A DNA stretch of 64,000 nucleotides, from NCBI RefSeq assembly GCF_019904255.1, contig NZ_CP063203.1, positions 1,302,001 to 1,366,000 on the forward strand, written 5' to 3'. The translations under genes and the position numbers were made by a program. Below the pieces are notes generated by a model. That model did not search any database. It worked only from the letters and a program-made list of their open reading frames with translations, and had not been told where the DNA came from. Positions 7,881 to 17,109 of the stretch are shown here, piece after piece (the stretch's first letter is position 1; each line of letters begins with the position of its first letter). This DNA is from Marixanthomonas sp. SCSIO 43207 (lineage in GTDB: Bacteria > Bacteroidota > Bacteroidia > Flavobacteriales > Flavobacteriaceae).

Positions 7881-9270
7881 ATCCTAAAATGTTAAGCAAT
7901 TGCTCGCTAGTTTGTTGTTTTGAAAATAATTGTGTTGTGATGTTTCCATCGTTATCTTTGTCTATTAATATGTGTTTTGGAGAAGGAATGAGGCAATGTT
8001 GCAGCCCCCCAAACCCGCCAATGGTTTCTTGATAGGCTCCTGTATTAAAAAAGCCTATATACAATGGTTTTTCTTTTTTAAATTTTGGTAAATAAATGGC
8101 GTTCATGTGTTGCTCACTGTTGTAATAGTCATCACTGTCACACGTTAACCCACCTAATAAAACGCGCTCATACTCATCATTCCAGCGGTTTATGGCTAGC
8201 ATGATAAAGCGCTTGCTTATAGCCCAAGTGTCTGGCAAGGTTGTGATAAATGAAGAGTTGATCATATTCCATTTTTCGCGATCATTTTGTTGTTTTTGAT
8301 ACAATACCTCATAGATAGCACCACCGCTTTCGCCTACTGTAAAACTGCCAAACTCAGTAAATATATTAGGCACAGGCACATCTGCCTCTGCACAAGTTTT
8401 ATTTATTTGGTTAATAATCTCATCAATCATATAGTGATAATCATACTCAAATGCCAACGAGTTTTTGATAGGAAAACCACCGCCTATATTTAAGCTGTCA
8501 AGTGTAGGGCATATTTTTTTTAGTTTGGTGTACACATGTAAGCATTTAAGCAACTCGTTCCAGTAATAAGCATTATCTCGTATTCCTGTATTGATAAAAA
8601 AATGAAGCATCTTAAGTTCAACTTGTTTGTTGTCCTTAATTTGTTTTTCATAAAACGGAACAATATTTTTATAGCCTATCCCCAATCGTGACGTGTAAAA
8701 CTCAAACTTGGGCTCTTCCTCAGAGGCTATTCGTATCCCTACTTTATAGTTGCCTTCAATTTGCTCAGATAGCAAACCTATCTCTTCATAATTATCAATA
8801 ATAGGAATACAGTTTTTGTGACCTTCATTAATCAATCGTGCTATGTTTACAATGTATTGCTCTCGCTTAAAACCATTACATATTACATAAGTAGAGTCAT
8901 TAACTTTTCCTTCTTTTTTAAGGTTTTCAACAATATTAATATCAAAAGCAGATGAGGTTTCAATATGAATATCATTTTGTAATGCTTCGTGTAATACGTG
9001 CTTAAAGTGAGAGCTTTTAGTACAGTAACAATAGTTGTAGTTACCTTGATAATTGTGTTTTTTAATGGCGTCTGCAAACCAGCCTTTGGCACGTTGTATG
9101 TTTTCTGAAATTTTAGGCAAATAGGTAAACTTTAAAGGCGCACCGTATTCTGAAACTAGTTTCATAAGGTCAATACCGTGAAACTGTAGCGTTTTTTGTT
9201 CATTTAAAGCAAACTCTTCTTGCGGAAAATAATAGGTTTGATCAATTAGATCTATGTATTTAGTATTCAT
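7870..9270 (-). CDS. speA: Arginine decarboxylase (biosynthetic, PLP fold III)
   Basis: 466 residues. Decarboxylates arginine to agmatine, the first step of the operon's pathway. It is a fold-type III PLP enzyme: the PLP lysine is probably K85 in YCYCTKSSHFK, followed by LNIGGGFP (phosphate-binding glycines) and the C-terminal TCDSDD motif carrying the catalytic Cys. It is shorter than the E. coli enzyme (about 650 residues), as in other Bacteroidota, which lack part of the inserted domain. First gene of the operon, with a 385-bp leader region upstream that may hold a regulatory RNA. Diaminopimelate decarboxylase is excluded by context and motif spacing. Confidence 0.92.
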   Translation of the reverse strand: MNTKYIDLIDQTYYFPQEEFALNEQKTLQFHGIDLMKLVSEYGAPLKFTYLPKISENIQRAKGWFADAIKKHNYQGNYNYCYCTKSSHFKHVLHEALQNDIHIETSSAFDINIVENLKKEGKVNDSTYVICNGFKREQYIVNIARLINEGHKNCIPIIDNYEEIGLLSEQIEGNYKVGIRIASEEEPKFEFYTSRLGIGYKNIVPFYEKQIKDNKQVELKMLHFFINTGIRDNAYYWNELLKCLHVYTKLKKICPTLDSLNIGGGFPIKNSLAFEYDYHYMIDEIINQINKTCAEADVPVPNIFTEFGSFTVGESGGAIYEVLYQKQQNDREKWNMINSSFITTLPDTWAISKRFIMLAINRWNDEYERVLLGGLTCDSDDYYNSEQHMNAIYLPKFKKEKPLYIGFFNTGAYQETIGGFGGLQHCLIPSPKHILIDKDNDGNITTQLFSKQQTSEQLLNILGYEH

Positions 9271-9360
9271 CTTGATTGTTGATGTTTAGATATGAAAAAT
9301 ATAAATCAATTAGTTGATACCCTCATAAATAGAAGGGATATAACAAAAAATTAACGCAAT

Positions 9361-9560
9361 TTTCAAATACGGATAGGATTGAGCCAATAGGCCAAACGCT
9401 TGTAAGATCCCGCTAAGGGAAGTAAGGGTAGGGCGGAAGCTAGCTTTAAATTTCGGCTGGTTGCCTGGCAACCTGTTTTTGAATATGACTTCCTAATTTT
9501 CAAAAACCCGAACACAGAAACACGGTTCAAATTGTTCAGCTAAATAGGCAGCAAATGTAC
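9361..9560 (-). ncRNA. Possible structured leader RNA upstream of speA
   Basis: The 385-bp gap between speA and the pseudouridine synthase homologue has a roughly 200-bp core clearly richer in GC than its AT-rich flanks. On the minus strand it holds the near-perfect inverted repeat GGTTGCCAGGCAACC (9458-9472), then GCTAGCTTCCGCCC and TTCCCTTAGCGGGA. I could not fit it to a riboswitch I know (SAM, cobalamin, TPP). It may be a cis-acting leader or a separate small RNA. Strand is inferred from the downstream gene. The remaining bases 9271-9360 and 9561-9600 show nothing else. Confidence 0.35.
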
Positions 9561-9599
9561 TTTTTTTTTTGATATAGCAACATACTTCATTAAAAAATA

Positions 9600-9632
9600 A
9601 CAAAAAAAAACACCTCAGTAAATGAGGTGTTA
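9600..9632 (-). terminator. Terminator after the pseudouridine synthase homologue
   Basis: Hairpin AACACCTCA-TTTAC-TGAGGTGTT on the minus strand followed by a run of about nine T, 24 bp after the stop codon. Confidence 0.85.
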
Positions 9633-9655
9633 AGTTTTTGATTGTCAAAGTGCTA

Positions 9656-10516
9656 TTACATCATACTGAATAGCTCTACTTCTTTTTTGGTAAGTATCTT
9701 CCAGCGACCGCGTGGTAAATCTTTTTTGGTAAGGTGTGCAATGGTAACACAATCTACTTTTACTACATCATACCCCAAATGACCAAAAATATCTCGAATA
9801 ATACTATTACCCATGTTTTTAATTTTAAGGCCAATTTCTTTTTTAGGTGAGTTTTCTACGTAGCTTATTTCTTCTACCTCTACCGTCTTACCATCAATGG
9901 TAAGCCCTTCTTCAATTTTTTGTAAATCAGATGCTTTTAAGTTTTTATCCAATTCTATATGAAAAAGACGCGGCATACCTTTACTGTGTAATTTTTTTAC
10001 CAGTTTATCGTCGTTGGTAAATAACAACAAACCGGTTGCATTTCTACCTAAACGTCCCACAGGTTTTACATTGGCGGTCGTAGCATTCGAAATTAAATCC
10101 ATAACCGTCAATCCCTTGCTTTCACTAGTTGTAGTAGCTACCGCTTTGGGTTTGTTAAGCAGTACATAGGTATCCGGCTCTGGATTGATACGGCGACCGT
10201 CAAATCGCACATCATCATTAAGTTGTACTTTATACCCCATTTGGTTGATAATATTTCCATTTACCGAAACCAAACCGGTTTTAATGTAGGTGTCTGCTTC
10301 TCTGCGAGAGCAAATACCACTATTGGCAATGTATTTGTTTAAACGAATGCCGTCAGGATTTTTTTGATGGTTGGTTTTACCACCTTTTTGTTCCTTTTTA
10401 ATAGTAGGTTTTTTCCTTTGTAAGGGAGCATTACCTCGTGCACTACTTCTTTTACGAGTGTTTCCGCCACCGCGCCCCGAAGCTTTTCCTTTTCCACTGT
10501 TATCTTTTCTGCTCAT
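9656..10516 (-). CDS. RluB/RsuA-like pseudouridine synthase homologue lacking the catalytic Asp
   Basis: 286 residues. Layout: a basic low-complexity tail (1-55, Lys/Arg/Gly/Ser), an S4 RNA-binding domain (about 56-105, RLNKYIANSGICSRREAD) and a pseudouridine synthase domain. Active members have GRLD with an invariant catalytic Asp; here it reads VGRLGRNATGLLLFTND with G157 (codon 10048-10046, GGT). NKPKG is NKPKA, and the GRNRQVRR segment is MGNSIIRD. The fold is retained but catalysis is doubtful, so it may only bind rRNA. A single GAT to GGT change or sequencing error at this codon would explain the loss. It is last in the mevalonate gene cluster, 73 bp after the prenyltransferase gene. 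Confidence 0.88.
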   Translation of the reverse strand: MSRKDNSGKGKASGRGGGNTRKRSSARGNAPLQRKKPTIKKEQKGGKTNHQKNPDGIRLNKYIANSGICSRREADTYIKTGLVSVNGNIINQMGYKVQLNDDVRFDGRRINPEPDTYVLLNKPKAVATTTSESKGLTVMDLISNATTANVKPVGRLGRNATGLLLFTNDDKLVKKLHSKGMPRLFHIELDKNLKASDLQKIEEGLTIDGKTVEVEEISYVENSPKKEIGLKIKNMGNSIIRDIFGHLGYDVVKVDCVTIAHLTKKDLPRGRWKILTKKEVELFSMM

Positions 10517-10589
10517 GTATTAAATTAATTTTTTGCAAAGGTAGGGAAAGCCTTTGGTTTTCAAATGGTAATAAAAGAAAATCCGTGAT

Positions 10590-11504
10590 TTATATTTTCA
10601 GTAGAAATCGATTCACCAACAAATCTATATCAATCAATACAATACTAAAAACACCAAGAACAATAATGAATTTTAAAATGTTGTGTAGTATGATGTAGTG
10701 AAGTTTACGTTTTGATTTCCATAGAATGAATAAAAAAAACAATAAACCTAAGATACTTCCAAAGAAAAAGTAACTCATATACCCAATGGGGAACTTAAAT
10801 ATGAGCAATAAAGCCGGTATAAATGCAACCAAACACATAAGAGTCAACATACGCTTTGAAACTTGTTCACCATACACAACAGGAATAGTGTGATAGTCTT
10901 GAGCCAAGTCGCCCTTAATATTTTCTAAGTCTTTTACCAACTCCCGCATCGATATAAGAAGAAACAAAAAGGTTGCGTGGACAAAGATGACCAAATCAAA
11001 ATTACGGTAGTAAATAAATACAGCAAAAAATGGAATAACAGCCAAGATAGCTGCGGTTACATTCCCTATAAACGGATACTTTTTAAGTTTGTGTGAATAC
11101 AGCCAAAGCACAAAAATATACATTGAAAAAAACAGTACGGCCCTAAAAGAAACATAACTGGCAAATACAACCGAAACAAAATTGAGAATAAAATATACCG
11201 AAAGTTTGGTACGCTGGCTCACCAACCGATCCAGCATCGTTTTTCGAGGCCGATTAATTAAGTCTTTTTCGCTATCATAAAAGCTGTTAATAATATACCC
11301 CGATGCTATGGCAGCGGCCGAAGCTAATACCAACATTAGTAAATTAACATCCAGCAGCACACTTTTTACAGGTAAATCGGGTGCCAAAATATAGATGGAG
11401 GTTAAATACTGGGCAATAACAATAATAAGTATGTTATACCCGCGCACTACCGAAAACAAACTGAAAACCTTTAGTAGAAAATGTTTTTGTTTTCGACTTA
11501 ACAT
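10590..11504 (-). CDS. UbiA-family prenyltransferase
   Basis: 304 residues with about eight or nine membrane helices. An intramembrane enzyme transferring a polyprenyl group to an acceptor. The first Asp-rich motif is N73-x3-D77-x3-D81 (INSFYDSEKDLINRPRK), and the second is MRELVKDLENIKGDLAQD near residue 190. Bacteroidota homologues next to mevalonate genes are usually called geranylgeranylglycerol-phosphate geranylgeranyltransferase-like; the acceptor here is not known. It follows the mevalonate kinase gene by 21 bp, consistent with use of prenyl diphosphates made by this pathway. Confidence 0.88.
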   Translation of the reverse strand: MLSRKQKHFLLKVFSLFSVVRGYNILIIVIAQYLTSIYILAPDLPVKSVLLDVNLLMLVLASAAAIASGYIINSFYDSEKDLINRPRKTMLDRLVSQRTKLSVYFILNFVSVVFASYVSFRAVLFFSMYIFVLWLYSHKLKKYPFIGNVTAAILAVIPFFAVFIYYRNFDLVIFVHATFLFLLISMRELVKDLENIKGDLAQDYHTIPVVYGEQVSKRMLTLMCLVAFIPALLLIFKFPIGYMSYFFFGSILGLLFFLFILWKSKRKLHYIILHNILKFIIVLGVFSIVLIDIDLLVNRFLLKI

Positions 11505-11525
11505 AATATATGTAGGTTGAAAATA

Positions 11526-12464
11526 TTAGAAATTATAAACTACTTCTAGTCTATAATCTTGTAAGGCTTCACGTGCTTTATCAATGTCTTCTGTAAACCC
11601 TAGCATATAACCGCCACCACCAGAACCACATAATTTAAGGTAATAAGCGTTGGTGTCAATCCCTTTTTTCCATAAGGTATGAAATTGTTTGGGGATCATA
11701 GGTTTAAAGTTATCCAAAACCACCTTTGAAAGCTGTTTCACATTTCCGAAGAGCGATTTTACGTCGCCTTTTAAAAAGTCATGAACGCAAGCATCGGTAT
11801 GTTTTACAAATTGATCTTTTACCATACTCCTGAAACCTTCTTGCTTCATATTTTCCATAAAAATCTGAACCATCGGTGCGGTTTCGCCGGTGCTACCGCT
11901 ATCTAATAAAAATACAGCGCCTTTTCCGTCTTCAGTTTGCGAAGGGATTCCTGCAGGTTCTATATTGTCTTTGCTATTGATTAAAATAGGAAGACTTAAA
12001 TAACTGTTTAAAGGATCAAGACCGGATGACTTTCCGTGGAAAAAAGACTCCATTTCAGCAAAAATCGCTTTTAACTGTAATAGTTTATCACGAGTTAAAT
12101 TTTCAAGCACCGTAATTTTTTGGGTGGCATACTTATCATAAATTGCTGCAACAAGAGCGCCACTACTTCCTACACCATAACCTTGCGGTATACTGCTGTC
12201 AAAATACAGTCCTTTGTCAACATCGGCTTGCAGGGCTGCAATATCAAATGTTACCAAATGAGGCTGATCGTTTTGAAGCTGTTCTAAATACGTAGCAAAC
12301 CTACGTAAGCTGTCATTGCTTTTTTTGGTGTGCATGGTTTTATGCTCATCAATCTTTAAAGCTCCGTTGTAAAAGTTGTACGGTATAGACAAACCTTTAG
12401 AATCTTTTATAATTCCATATTCGCCAAAAAGCAAAATCTTTGAATAAAATAAGGGACCACGCAT
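11526..12464 (-). CDS. Mevalonate kinase-like GHMP kinase
   Basis: 312 residues. A cytoplasmic GHMP kinase, phosphorylating mevalonate or phosphomevalonate with ATP. The ATP-binding motif is at residues 93-104 (PQGYGVGSSGAL), SGLDPLNSY holds the expected catalytic Asp, and the C-terminal LCGSGGGGYMLGF is the third GHMP motif. It lies between diphosphomevalonate decarboxylase (109 bp upstream) and the prenyltransferase, so it belongs to the mevalonate route to isopentenyl diphosphate. Choice between mevalonate kinase and phosphomevalonate kinase is from context only. Confidence 0.85.
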   Translation of the reverse strand: MRGPLFYSKILLFGEYGIIKDSKGLSIPYNFYNGALKIDEHKTMHTKKSNDSLRRFATYLEQLQNDQPHLVTFDIAALQADVDKGLYFDSSIPQGYGVGSSGALVAAIYDKYATQKITVLENLTRDKLLQLKAIFAEMESFFHGKSSGLDPLNSYLSLPILINSKDNIEPAGIPSQTEDGKGAVFLLDSGSTGETAPMVQIFMENMKQEGFRSMVKDQFVKHTDACVHDFLKGDVKSLFGNVKQLSKVVLDNFKPMIPKQFHTLWKKGIDTNAYYLKLCGSGGGGYMLGFTEDIDKAREALQDYRLEVVYNF

Positions 12465-12573
12465 AGAGTAATGGTTAATGTTTTTTAAATGTAATGATTT
12501 TCTGTCATTAGTGCAAAGATACTACTACAACTCTTATTTTTTCTGAAATTTGTTATAAAAAATACTTTGTCAA

Positions 12574-13662
12574 CTATTTAGTAAGCTTGTGTGCGCCGGT
12601 TCCGGTACTATCTGTTATGTATAATCCGTTCTTGCAAAAGGGTTTTAGATCGCTTTCAATAAAGGCCAAAACACTTTCTTTTTCTACCTCAGGATAGAGC
12701 ACGTGTACATTGGCACCTGCATCTAGCGTAAAACAAACATGACTTCCAGTCTCTTTTCTATAACGCCAAATACGGGTAATGATTTCCAAAGTATTAGGCT
12801 TCATTAGTATAAAATAAGGCATAGAGGTCATCATCATCGCGTGTAATGACAAGGCTTCACTTTCTACAATATTGATAAACTCTGAAACAGACCCTTCTTT
12901 TAAAACCGGAATTAGTTTTGAAAGATTGTCATTAGCTTGTTTAAACCGTTGCTCGGCAAATGGATGCTCGTGCATCAAATTATGCCCAACCGTACTGCTC
13001 ACTTGTTTTTCACCGGTGTCTACCAATAAAATAGTGTCCTGATATGTTTTGAAAATATTGTGAACCTCATACGCGTATTTTGTTCCAAATAAAGTACTGC
13101 TTCCTTCAATGTCATCATGTTTTCCCCAAACAATAAGCGGTCCTTCTATGCTTCTAGAAGCACTTCCGGAACCCAAACGTGCTAAAAAAGAAGCCTTTTG
13201 GTTAAAAAACGTTTCTGATATTTTTTCTGAAACCAATTGCTTTTCAATGGAAAGTAAGCATAACGCCAATGCACTCATACCACTTGCCGACGAAGCAATG
13301 CCGCTACTATGAGGAAAACTATTAGTAGTCTCAATCTTAAATTTATAATCCTTCAAAAATGGAACATATTCTTCAATACGCTCAAAGAATTTTTTAATTT
13401 TTGGTTCAAAACTTTTTTCTCTTTTTTCGTCCAAGTATACTTCAAATTGAAAGTCATCTGTGGCGGTTATTCTTTCATAAGAAAGCGTCGTTTTTGTATG
13501 GCAATTGCTCAATGTAAAACTGATAGAAGCATTTTTAGGCAGTTGCGCTCCATATTTTCCCCAGTATTTAACTAAGGCAATATTACTAGGGCTTTGCCAA
13601 GAGACACTGCCTTTTTCAAGTGTTTTTGTATATGGTTTTGGGATAAAACTAACTTCTTTCAT
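12574..13662 (-). CDS. mvaD: Diphosphomevalonate decarboxylase
   Basis: 362 residues from the ATG at 13662 (MKEVSFIP). A longer frame begins at a TTG. Converts mevalonate 5-diphosphate to isopentenyl diphosphate. Diagnostic blocks: SPSNIALVKYWGKYG near the N terminus, NSFPHSSGIASSASGMSALA (the ATP loop) and ARLGSGSASRSIEGP. The C terminus has TLDAGANVHVLYPE, carrying the catalytic Asp region. First gene of the mevalonate cluster; the kinase gene follows after 109 bp. Length and motifs are typical, with nothing unusual. Confidence 0.95.
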   Translation of the reverse strand: MKEVSFIPKPYTKTLEKGSVSWQSPSNIALVKYWGKYGAQLPKNASISFTLSNCHTKTTLSYERITATDDFQFEVYLDEKREKSFEPKIKKFFERIEEYVPFLKDYKFKIETTNSFPHSSGIASSASGMSALALCLLSIEKQLVSEKISETFFNQKASFLARLGSGSASRSIEGPLIVWGKHDDIEGSSTLFGTKYAYEVHNIFKTYQDTILLVDTGEKQVSSTVGHNLMHEHPFAEQRFKQANDNLSKLIPVLKEGSVSEFINIVESEALSLHAMMMTSMPYFILMKPNTLEIITRIWRYRKETGSHVCFTLDAGANVHVLYPEVEKESVLAFIESDLKPFCKNGLYITDSTGTGAHKLTK

Positions 13663-13791
13663 TTCAGAACTTTTCAAATCGCAAATATAGCGAAACAATA
13701 AGGGTATAAAATTAGGATGACATAATTAAATTATCGTGCAAGGTATACAAGGATAATAAGTATGTTTTGTTTAAAAAAAACGGATGAGGTA

Positions 13792-14319
13792 CTATCCGGC
13801 CATTCCTATAATGGTTGTCATAGTGTTATAATTTCTAGAAGTGGCTTGCACGTTGAGTTTTTTCTCATATCTATTCATATTAAATGTAGTGCGCCCATAG
13901 CCATTGGCGGAATAAAAATAAATACAACGGTCTTTAATCACAACCTCTTCATTGGAATATTGTATCAATGCTACTTCTTTAACAAACGCTTCATTTGGTT
14001 GTTCTGAAAGAATGATAAAATAGCTGTTTTTCTTTTTTTCTTCGGAAAAGGGACAGTCTTGAAAGATTGTTTCTATTTCTGAAAGAGGTAAAACAAGGAT
14101 GGGTAGCTTCCAGCCAAATTGAGCTTGTATGGCTTCAGAAATATGTTGTGCGATTGCTTCTTCCCTTTCCGAAGTTTCAAAAATCCAATTCCCGGTATGT
14201 AAATACACCTTCGTATTGTCATAACCCAACCCCGACAACATCTCAAGTTGCTGCGCTTTGGTAAACTTTTTATGGCCTCCTACATTGATACCTCGCAATA
14301 AAGCAATATATGTTGTCAT
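13792..14319 (-). CDS. DUF1697 domain protein
   Basis: 175 residues from the ATG at 14319 (MTTYIALLRGINVGG); the frame continues upstream only to a TTG. The opening LLRGINVGGHKKF and YLHTGNWIFET are the hallmark of DUF1697, a small cytoplasmic family of unknown activity. The C terminus (TTFNMNRYEKKLNVQATSRN) also matches the family. The ATG lies 1 bp after the stop of the FAD oxidoreductase gene, so it is the third gene of a three-gene operon. Function unknown. Confidence 0.88.
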   Translation of the reverse strand: MTTYIALLRGINVGGHKKFTKAQQLEMLSGLGYDNTKVYLHTGNWIFETSEREEAIAQHISEAIQAQFGWKLPILVLPLSEIETIFQDCPFSEEKKKNSYFIILSEQPNEAFVKEVALIQYSNEEVVIKDRCIYFYSANGYGRTTFNMNRYEKKLNVQATSRNYNTMTTIIGMAG

Positions 14320-14320
14320 A

Positions 14321-15544
14321 TTAGTTCGCAATACTTTGTGCCACTAAATAACCGCTTGTCCACGCATTTTGAAAGTTAAAACCACCGGTAATGGCATCAA
14401 TATTCAATACTTCGCCTGCAAAATAGAGGTTTTTGTGTTTTTTGCTTTCAAAAGTTTTAAAATCAACTTCTTTTAATTCAACGCCGCCGGCTGTTACGAA
14501 TTCTTCTTTAAAGGTACTTTTTCCATGTACGTTAAAAATTCCCTCAGTAAGTTGAGATGCCAAAGCAACTATTTCCTCTTTTGAAATATCAGCCCACGTA
14601 GTTGTTTCAGAAATATTTGAAGCCGTAACCAAACTTTTCCATAACCGTTTGGGAAGGTCAAATTGAGCATTTTTTAAAACGGTTTTCTTGGCAAGCTCAA
14701 TTTTAAGGGCTTTCATTTCCTCAATGACTTCAGAAGAATCTTTGTCCAATAACCAATTAACCTGAATGTTAAAATGATACTTGGTAGGCTCAAGTAATCT
14801 AGCGCCCCAAGCCGATAGTTTTAAAATAGCGGGACCGCTCATGCCCCAATGGGTAATGAGTAGCGGACCTTCGCTTTCAAGTATTGTTTTTCTGCTTTCA
14901 TTTAAAACTTTTACCGAAGCTTCGGTGCTAAGACCAGGTAGATCTTTTATTCGTTTATCATCAATGTTAAACGTAAATAAAGAAGGAACTGGTGGAATTA
15001 TGGTATGCTCTAACCCTTCTAACAACTTCCAAATTTTAGGGTTACTGCCCGTTGCAACGACCAGTTTTTCTGATGAAAACACTTCAGAAGCTGTTGTGAT
15101 TTTCCAAAAATCACCGTTCTTTTCAATGGTTTTTACAGACTGACTTTTCAATACGTCAATACCCAATCGTTCAGTTTCAGAAATAAAACAATCTATAATG
15201 GTTTGTGAGCTATCCGTTATTGGAAACATCCGGCCGTCTTCTTCAATTTTCAGTTCTATACCACGTTTTGAAAACCACGCAATGGTATCCCCTGTCATAA
15301 AACTATGGAAAGGTCCCAACAATTCTTTTTCGCCCCGTGGATAGTTTTGGGTAAGATCTTTTGGTAAAAATTCGGCGTGGGTTACATTGCACCGCCCACC
15401 ACCGGAAACTTTTACTTTGGTAAGTACTTCTTTGCCGCGTTCAAGAATGATAATTTTTAACGCCGGATTGTTTTCCGCGGCATTAATTGCTGTAAAAAAT
15501 CCGGCGGCACCGCCACCTATTAGTATGACATCTGCGTTTTTCAA
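14321..15544 (-). CDS. HI0933-like FAD-dependent oxidoreductase
   Basis: 407 residues. Flavoprotein of the HI0933/BaiN family. The N-terminal Rossmann motif is VILIGGGAAGFFTAINAAE (residues 5-23), followed by GGRCNVTHAEF. The C terminus carries VTAGGVELKEVDFKTFESK and FAGEVLNIDAITGGFNFQNA, the second FAD-contact region. The substrate is not established. The gene overlaps the PLP decarboxylase by 4 bp upstream and is followed directly by the DUF1697 gene. Cytoplasmic. Confidence 0.92.
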   Translation of the reverse strand: MKNADVILIGGGAAGFFTAINAAENNPALKIIILERGKEVLTKVKVSGGGRCNVTHAEFLPKDLTQNYPRGEKELLGPFHSFMTGDTIAWFSKRGIELKIEEDGRMFPITDSSQTIIDCFISETERLGIDVLKSQSVKTIEKNGDFWKITTASEVFSSEKLVVATGSNPKIWKLLEGLEHTIIPPVPSLFTFNIDDKRIKDLPGLSTEASVKVLNESRKTILESEGPLLITHWGMSGPAILKLSAWGARLLEPTKYHFNIQVNWLLDKDSSEVIEEMKALKIELAKKTVLKNAQFDLPKRLWKSLVTASNISETTTWADISKEEIVALASQLTEGIFNVHGKSTFKEEFVTAGGVELKEVDFKTFESKKHKNLYFAGEVLNIDAITGGFNFQNAWTSGYLVAQSIAN

Positions 15545-16980
15545 TTAGGATATTTTTCTTTAGCAAACTCATTACAAAGCAAGATGGTTTCCTTTACATC
15601 TTCAAGCGTAGTGCGTGGATTAATTAAACACATGCGCAAAACAGTCTGGCCATTTAAAATAGTTGTAACCAGTAATGCTTTACGCGAACCCACTACTTTT
15701 TCTGAAATATATTGGTTTAATTCATCGAGTTCTTTTTCAGAAAGCTTGTTGCCTATCGGGTTGTAGCGGAAGTTGATAACAGCTAGTGTTGCTGGCGAAA
15801 TAATTTCCCAATTGGCACTTTTCCGAAGCAAATCTTCTACTTTTTCAGCTAAGTGAATATTATAGGTTATCGCATCCCGAAACGCTTTTAACCCAAATGT
15901 TTTAATAGACATGTAAAATTTCAACGCTCTAAAACGGCGGGTTAATTGCACCCCGTGATCGTAAAAGTTGATCTCACTTTCATTTCCTTCAACATCTCGA
16001 AGGTACTCAGGTGTTTCGGTAAAGGTATTTTTAAGCCATTTACTATTGCGTACCAATAGGCAGCCCATTTCGTAAGGCTGATAAAACCACTTATGAGGAT
16101 CTACCGTTAATGAATCTGCTTTTTCAATGCCTTTGAGTAACTTCTTGCCGTTTTTAGCAAGAATGGCCGCACCGCCATACGCCCCATCAATATGAAACCA
16201 TATTTTTTCTTTTTTACAGATTTTTGAAAGTTCAGAAAGGGGGTCTACGGTTCCTGTGTTTGTTGTTCCTGCTGTAGCGACCATACAGAAAGGTTGTAAC
16301 CCTTCTAAGCGGTCTTTGGCAATGGCGTTTCGAAGTTTGTTTAAAGATAATTTGAATTCAATATCAGTAGGAATAATGCGAATCTGTTCTTTTTTAAACC
16401 CTAAAATACGAATGGCTTTTATGTTTGAAGAATGTGCTTGGTCTGACAAGTAGATGACAGCTTTAGAAAAATCATCCCCACATTTAATGCGCCGTGCGGT
16501 TACAATAGCTGTTAAATTAGCCATAGAACCACCGCTAGTGAAAATACCGCCTCCTTTTTTGCCGGGGAAACCAAACAATTGAAGCAACCAGTTTATGGTT
16601 ACAATTTCAAGTTCTGCAGCCGCAGGAGAAGCCGCCCAACCGCCCGAAAAAATATTAAATCCGGTTGCTAATGTGTCTGCCATAGCACTAATATAATTGC
16701 TAGGTCCTGGTACAAACGAAAAGGATTTTGGGTGAGAAACAATATTGCTTTTTGTCATCACATGATCCAATACAAAGTTGAGTACTTTGTGTGCGTCTTC
16801 AGGGTTTTCAGGGGCTTTTTCAAGAAATAGAGAATCCATTTCTTCGCGAGAGCCCAAAGCTACCGGGTCTTTTTCATTTTGAGTGTCAAAATGGTTCACA
16901 ATGGCATCAACTACTTCATAGCCGTAGGCTTTCATTTCGGCTTTATCTAGCTCTAATGTTGCATTCTTATCTAGCTTCAC
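15541..16980 (-). CDS. PLP-dependent aromatic amino acid decarboxylase family enzyme
   Basis: 479 residues. Group II decarboxylase (aromatic L-amino-acid decarboxylase type), cytoplasmic. H183 (SDQAHSS) stacks on PLP, D265 (WFHIDGAYGG) pairs with the pyridine nitrogen, and K297 (TVDPHKWFYQP) forms the Schiff base. Substrate (Tyr, Trp, Phe or DOPA) cannot be read from the sequence. Family members acting on glutamate are less likely given the DPHKW context and length. First gene of an operon with the FAD oxidoreductase and DUF1697 genes. Confidence 0.9.
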   Translation of the reverse strand: MKLDKNATLELDKAEMKAYGYEVVDAIVNHFDTQNEKDPVALGSREEMDSLFLEKAPENPEDAHKVLNFVLDHVMTKSNIVSHPKSFSFVPGPSNYISAMADTLATGFNIFSGGWAASPAAAELEIVTINWLLQLFGFPGKKGGGIFTSGGSMANLTAIVTARRIKCGDDFSKAVIYLSDQAHSSNIKAIRILGFKKEQIRIIPTDIEFKLSLNKLRNAIAKDRLEGLQPFCMVATAGTTNTGTVDPLSELSKICKKEKIWFHIDGAYGGAAILAKNGKKLLKGIEKADSLTVDPHKWFYQPYEMGCLLVRNSKWLKNTFTETPEYLRDVEGNESEINFYDHGVQLTRRFRALKFYMSIKTFGLKAFRDAITYNIHLAEKVEDLLRKSANWEIISPATLAVINFRYNPIGNKLSEKELDELNQYISEKVVGSRKALLVTTILNGQTVLRMCLINPRTTLEDVKETILLCNEFAKEKYPN

Positions 16981-17051
16981 GTCAGTATTTTTTCACAAAA
17001 GGTTTAAAAATGCAAAAGTAGGGTTTTAACAGTAGATAGGGGGCTGTTGTA

Positions 17052-17085
17052 TAAAAAAACACGCTGAAAGTACAGCGTGTTTTTA
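17052..17085 (-). terminator. Terminator after the T9SS beta-helix protein gene
   Basis: Hairpin AAAACACGCTG-(6 nt)-CAGCGTGTTTT with A and T runs on either side, 25 bp after the stop of the minus-strand gene. Confidence 0.85.
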
Positions 17086-17109
17086 AGAGTTGTATGTTTC
17101 TGAAGTGAA

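Noticed and set aside
9440-9480. SAM riboswitch suggested by GGCAACC
   Set aside because: The other conserved SAM-I helices and the expected methionine-pathway gene are missing; only a short motif matches.
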